Positions 61,576-64,000 of a stretch of 64,000 nucleotides of DNA are shown in pieces. This DNA comes from Rugamonas apoptosis (GTDB lineage Bacteria > Pseudomonadota > Gammaproteobacteria > Burkholderiales > Burkholderiaceae_D). The stretch lies in assembly GCF_014042355.1 (NCBI RefSeq), contig NZ_JACEZU010000004.1:62001-126000 (forward strand), given 5' to 3'. A model generated the notes under the pieces. That model searched no databases. It was not told the origin of the DNA and worked only from the letters and a program-made list of their open reading frames with translations. Position numbers and translations under genes: made by a program. Numbering within the stretch: the stretch's first letter is position 1; the number at the start of each line of letters is the position of its first letter.

Positions 61576-62628
61576 TTACTTCCCGGCCAGGGTGCTGCTG
61601 TCGATCACGAAGCGGTATTTGACGTCGCCCTTGAGCATGCGCTCGTAGGCCTGGTTGATCTCGTCGGCGCGGATCATCTCGATATCGGCCACGATGCCGT
61701 GTTCAGCGCAGAAGTCCAGCATTTCCTGGGTTTCCGGGATGCCGCCTATCATGGAACCGGCGAGGCTGCGGCGCTTGCCGACCAGATTGAAGACGGCCGG
61801 CGCGGGATGCGGTTCGGCCGGCACACCAACCAGGGTCATGGTGCCGTCGCGCTTGAGCAGCGTGAGGAAGCGGTCCAGGTCATGGGGCGCCGCCACCGTG
61901 TTGATGATCAGGTCCAGGCTGGCAGCATGGCGCGCCATGTCGGCCGCATCGCTCGACACCACCACTTCATCCGCGCCCAGCGCCTTCGCGGCTTCCCGCT
62001 TCGATGCCGAGGTGGTGAACGCCACCACGCGTGCGCCCATGGCATGGGCCAACTTGATACCCATGTGGCCCAGGCCACCGATGCCGACGATGCCCACCGT
62101 CTTGCCCGGCCCCGCCTTCCAGTGGCGCAGCGGCGAATAGGTGGTGATGCCGGCGCACAGCAGTGGCGCAACGGCGGCCAGTTGCTGCTCCGGATGACGC
62201 ACCTTCAGCACGTAACGCTCATGCACCACGATCTGCTCCGCATAGCCGCCCAGCGTGTGGCCGGGCGCGTCGGCGGTCGGGAAATTGTAGGTGCCGGTCA
62301 TGTGGTCGCAGTAGTTTTCCAGGCCGTCGTCGCACTCCGCGCAATGCTTGCAACTGTCGACCATGCAGCCAACGCCCACCAGGTCGCCCACCTTGAATCC
62401 GGCCACCTGCTCACCGATGGCCGACACCCGGCCAACGATCTCGTGGCCCGGTACGCACGGATACAGCGTGCCCGCCCATTCGCCGCGCACCGTGTGCAGG
62501 TCCGAATGGCAAACGCCGCAAAAGGCGATATCGATGCGCACATCCTTGGCGCCGGGGGCGCGGCGGGTAATATCCAGGGATACCAGTGCTTGGTCGGCGG
62601 CGTGTGCGCCGTAGGCTTTAATCGTCAT
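61576..62628 (-). CDS. Zinc-dependent NAD(P) alcohol dehydrogenase (YahK/CAD type)
   Basis: A 350-residue medium-chain dehydrogenase. The catalytic zinc site is CGVCHSDLH with GHEIVG, the structural zinc cysteines are in CKHCAECDDGLENYC, and the nucleotide-binding motif is GIGGLGHMGIKLA. It probably reduces aldehydes. I start at ATG 62628, with AGGAAG a few bases upstream. It is divergent from the AraC gene and shares with it two operator-like palindromes, which suggests control like that of yqhD by YqhC. Confidence 0.92.
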   Translation of the reverse strand: MTIKAYGAHAADQALVSLDITRRAPGAKDVRIDIAFCGVCHSDLHTVRGEWAGTLYPCVPGHEIVGRVSAIGEQVAGFKVGDLVGVGCMVDSCKHCAECDDGLENYCDHMTGTYNFPTADAPGHTLGGYAEQIVVHERYVLKVRHPEQQLAAVAPLLCAGITTYSPLRHWKAGPGKTVGIVGIGGLGHMGIKLAHAMGARVVAFTTSASKREAAKALGADEVVVSSDAADMARHAASLDLIINTVAAPHDLDRFLTLLKRDGTMTLVGVPAEPHPAPAVFNLVGKRRSLAGSMIGGIPETQEMLDFCAEHGIVADIEMIRADEINQAYERMLKGDVKYRFVIDSSTLAGK

Positions 62629-62720
62629 GGGATGCTTCCTTTCGTTTATTTTCAAAATAGCGAAGGCGGCATGGTAACGACTAAAGCAGCCCTGAAACGG
62701 GCTGGAATTTGCATGGGCTT

Positions 62721-62735
62721 ATGAATAAGATACAT
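62721..62735. promoter_or_regulatory. Operator-like 15-mer, copy 1 (imperfect palindrome)
   Basis: ATGAATAAGATACAT matches copy 2 in 13 of 15 positions. It lies between the alcohol dehydrogenase and AraC genes. Confidence 0.45.
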
Positions 62736-62788
62736 CAATAACGCCGCCAACAAATGAAATTTCGATCTAATTTATGGGGCGTCTATTG

Positions 62789-62803
62789 ATGAATCAGATT
62801 CAT
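62789..62803. promoter_or_regulatory. Operator-like 15-mer, copy 2 (perfect palindrome)
   Basis: ATGAATC-A-GATTCAT is a perfect dyad, 68 bases from copy 1 (about six and a half helical turns). It lies about 40 bases upstream of the AraC gene's -35. Confidence 0.5.
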
Positions 62804-62841
62804 AAGGGCATACAATTAAACAGGCTAACTCTGCGGCATTG

Positions 62842-62871
62842 TTGCAAGGTAAGCTGCAAGGTTGCTATCTT
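62842..62871 (+). promoter_or_regulatory. Candidate promoter of the AraC-family gene
   Basis: TTGCAA (62842-62847) and TATCTT (62866-62871) are 18 bases apart. The predicted start lies within about six bases of ATG 62884, so the leader is very short. Confidence 0.4.
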
Positions 62872-62883
62872 GTTGGGACTATT

Positions 62884-63768
62884 ATGCAAACATTGGCCAC
62901 GTCGATCGCGCACTGGACCCGGGAGACGGATGACTTTCCGACGCCCATTTCCAGCCTGATCCTGTACCGCCGCAGTGTGCCGACACCGCCCGCCCCGTGC
63001 CTGGTCGAACCTGGCATCGTGCTGGTCGCCCAAGGTGCGAAACAGTTGGTGATCGGCGAACAGGCCTACCGCTATGACGCGCAGCGCTTCCTCGTGACCT
63101 CAGCCAACCTGCCCGGTAATTCGCAGGTGCTGGAGGCGTCGCCGGAACGGCCCTGCCTGGGCCTCGTGTTCCGGCTCGACCTGCGCATGATCGCGGAACT
63201 GGCCGCGCACATCCCCCTGCCATCGCACGCCGAACTGGCCAGCCAGGGTGCGGCCACCCCCGGCCTGCTGACGCCAGCGCTGGCGGAACCGTTCAACCGC
63301 CTGCTGGCCTTGCTGCATGAACCCGAGTCGTGCGCCGTGCTGGCGCCCCTCATCGAGCGTGAAATCCACTACCGCCTGCTGCTGAGCGACCAGTCGGCGC
63401 GGTTGCGGCAAATCGCCTCGGCGGGCAGCCAGAGCCTGCGCATGGCGCGCGTGATCGACTGGCTCAGGGTGAACTTCGCCCAGCCGCTGCGGATCGATGA
63501 TCTGGCCGCGCTGGTGAAAATGAGCAGCTCCAGCCTGCACCTGCATTTCCGCCAGCTCACCACCATGAGTCCGCTGCAATACCAGAAGTGGCTGCGCCTG
63601 AACGAAGCCCGGCGGCTGATGCTGAGCGAACAATTGGATGCGGCCAGCGCCGCCTTCCAGGTCGGTTACGAAAGTCCTTCGCAATTCAGCCGCGAGTACA
63701 GCCGTTTATTCGGCGCGCCACCCAAACGCGATATCGACAGCTTGCGGCGGCACGCGGCGCCGGCCTGA
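62884..63768 (+). CDS. AraC family transcriptional regulator (YqhC-like)
   Basis: A 294-residue AraC-type activator. The N-terminal cupin-like effector domain (LVEPGIVLVAQGAKQLVIGEQAYRYD) is of the AraC_N type found in YqhC, and the C-terminal double helix-turn-helix has LRIDDLAALVKMSSSSLHLHFRQLT and the conserved AAFQVGYESPSQFSREYSRLFG. It is divergent from the alcohol dehydrogenase. By analogy it may respond to toxic aldehydes; that is inference. I start at ATG 62884; a TTG at 62839 extends the frame upstream. Confidence 0.9.
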   Translation: MQTLATSIAHWTRETDDFPTPISSLILYRRSVPTPPAPCLVEPGIVLVAQGAKQLVIGEQAYRYDAQRFLVTSANLPGNSQVLEASPERPCLGLVFRLDLRMIAELAAHIPLPSHAELASQGAATPGLLTPALAEPFNRLLALLHEPESCAVLAPLIEREIHYRLLLSDQSARLRQIASAGSQSLRMARVIDWLRVNFAQPLRIDDLAALVKMSSSSLHLHFRQLTTMSPLQYQKWLRLNEARRLMLSEQLDAASAAFQVGYESPSQFSREYSRLFGAPPKRDIDSLRRHAAPA

Positions 63769-63777
63769 AGCGCCCAG

Positions 63778-63878
63778 GAGACTGTTTCAAAATGGGCGCA
63801 GCGAGGCGCGGCGACGAAGACAGTGCGCCTGCACGGCAAGGAGCCGAAACGAAGCTGCGCGCATTTTGAAGCGGTCTC
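63778..63878. repeat. 101-bp palindromic MITE-like element
   Basis: The ends are inverted repeats: GAGACTGTTTCAAAATG (63778-63794) against CATTTTGAAGCGGTCTC (63862-63878), matching at 15 of 17 positions, and the match continues inwards for about eight more bases with one mismatch. It begins ten bases after the AraC stop and contains no gene. It differs in sequence from the element at 30518. Confidence 0.6.
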
Positions 63879-63935
63879 AAAGAGTATTAGGCAAGAAATC
63901 ACGCTGATCGTGCTATCGGCCCGGAAAATCGGCTC

Positions 63936-63962
63936 AGTAGAATGTAAGCTCGCAATTCTACT
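63936..63962. promoter_or_regulatory. Inverted repeat upstream of the right-edge gene
   Basis: AGTAGAAT (63936-63943) and ATTCTACT (63955-63962) are perfect inverted repeats 11 bases apart, ending 16 bases before ATG 63979. Possibly an operator or leader hairpin. Confidence 0.4.
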
Positions 63963-63978
63963 AAGCGGAGCTACCGGA

Positions 63979-64000
63979 ATGATCACCCTTAACATCAACG
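63979..64000 (+). CDS. First codons of a probable (2Fe-2S)-binding oxidoreductase subunit, cut by the window edge
   Basis: Only seven codons are present (MITLNIN), preceded by CGGAG about nine bases upstream. This opening is typical of the small iron-sulfur subunit of isoquinoline 1-oxidoreductase-like molybdenum enzymes. With so little sequence the call is a guess. Confidence 0.3.

Overview
The window looks like chromosome of a GC-rich betaproteobacterium of the Oxalobacteraceae type (Massilia, Duganella or Janthinobacterium-like). The clues are an XrtA/PEP-CTERM exopolysaccharide locus with PrsK and PrsR, a Phc-type (Ralstonia-like) quorum-sensing operon, many chemotaxis and cyclic-di-GMP signalling proteins, and consistent high-GC codon use. 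No rRNA, tRNA, CRISPR array, prophage or intact insertion sequence was seen. The assignment is inference from gene content; no 16S gene is present.

Layout. 1-6.9 kb is the right edge of an exosortase-A locus: a hydrolase tail, a glycosyltransferase and a TPR protein read rightwards, and prsR, prsK and a polyprenyl-phosphate sugar transferase read leftwards. 7.1-16.8 kb holds de novo NAD synthesis, with nadB separated from nadC-nadA by about 6 kb of accessory genes (a solute-binding protein, a monooxygenase, a GNAT, a TonB receptor with a membrane acyltransferase, and a DUF2946-like protein). 16.9-19.9 kb has an ABC-F ATPase (ybiT) and a CLC channel.

20.0-32.0 kb is a complete glycerol module: the repressor glpR, divergent glpD, an ABC glycerol importer (two ATPases, two permeases, a small membrane protein and a binding protein), glpK and a LamB-like porin. 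Tandem 7-mer operators lie in the glpR-glpD gap. A 22-codon leader ORF overlaps the glpD start. The two ATPases have complementary lesions that predict one working and one degenerate ATP site.

32.0-42.9 kb contains an oxidase/LD-carboxypeptidase/two-hydrolase operon, tadA-queD-queE, an orphan NarX-like kinase, a PAS-GGDEF protein, a secreted DNA/RNA nuclease and an aldehyde dehydrogenase. The nuclease-dehydrogenase gap contains a strong bidirectional terminator and a possible short transcript.

43.3-48.2 kb is a four-gene operon joined by ATGA overlaps, with the order and domains of phcB-phcS-phcR-phcQ (methyl-ester autoinducer synthase, sensor kinase, receiver-kinase hybrid, response regulator). 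48.5-52.9 kb has a chemoreceptor with a CheR-tether-like tail and a large PAS-GGDEF protein. 52.9-64.0 kb is mixed: a beta-barrel protein, LysR/DoxX, an MBL-fold hydrolase, a purine permease, ACT and Lrp proteins, a second chemoreceptor, another LysR, an alcohol dehydrogenase with a divergent AraC regulator and paired operators, and the first codons of a probable 2Fe-2S subunit. Two short palindromic elements (about 160 and 100 bp) resemble MITEs.
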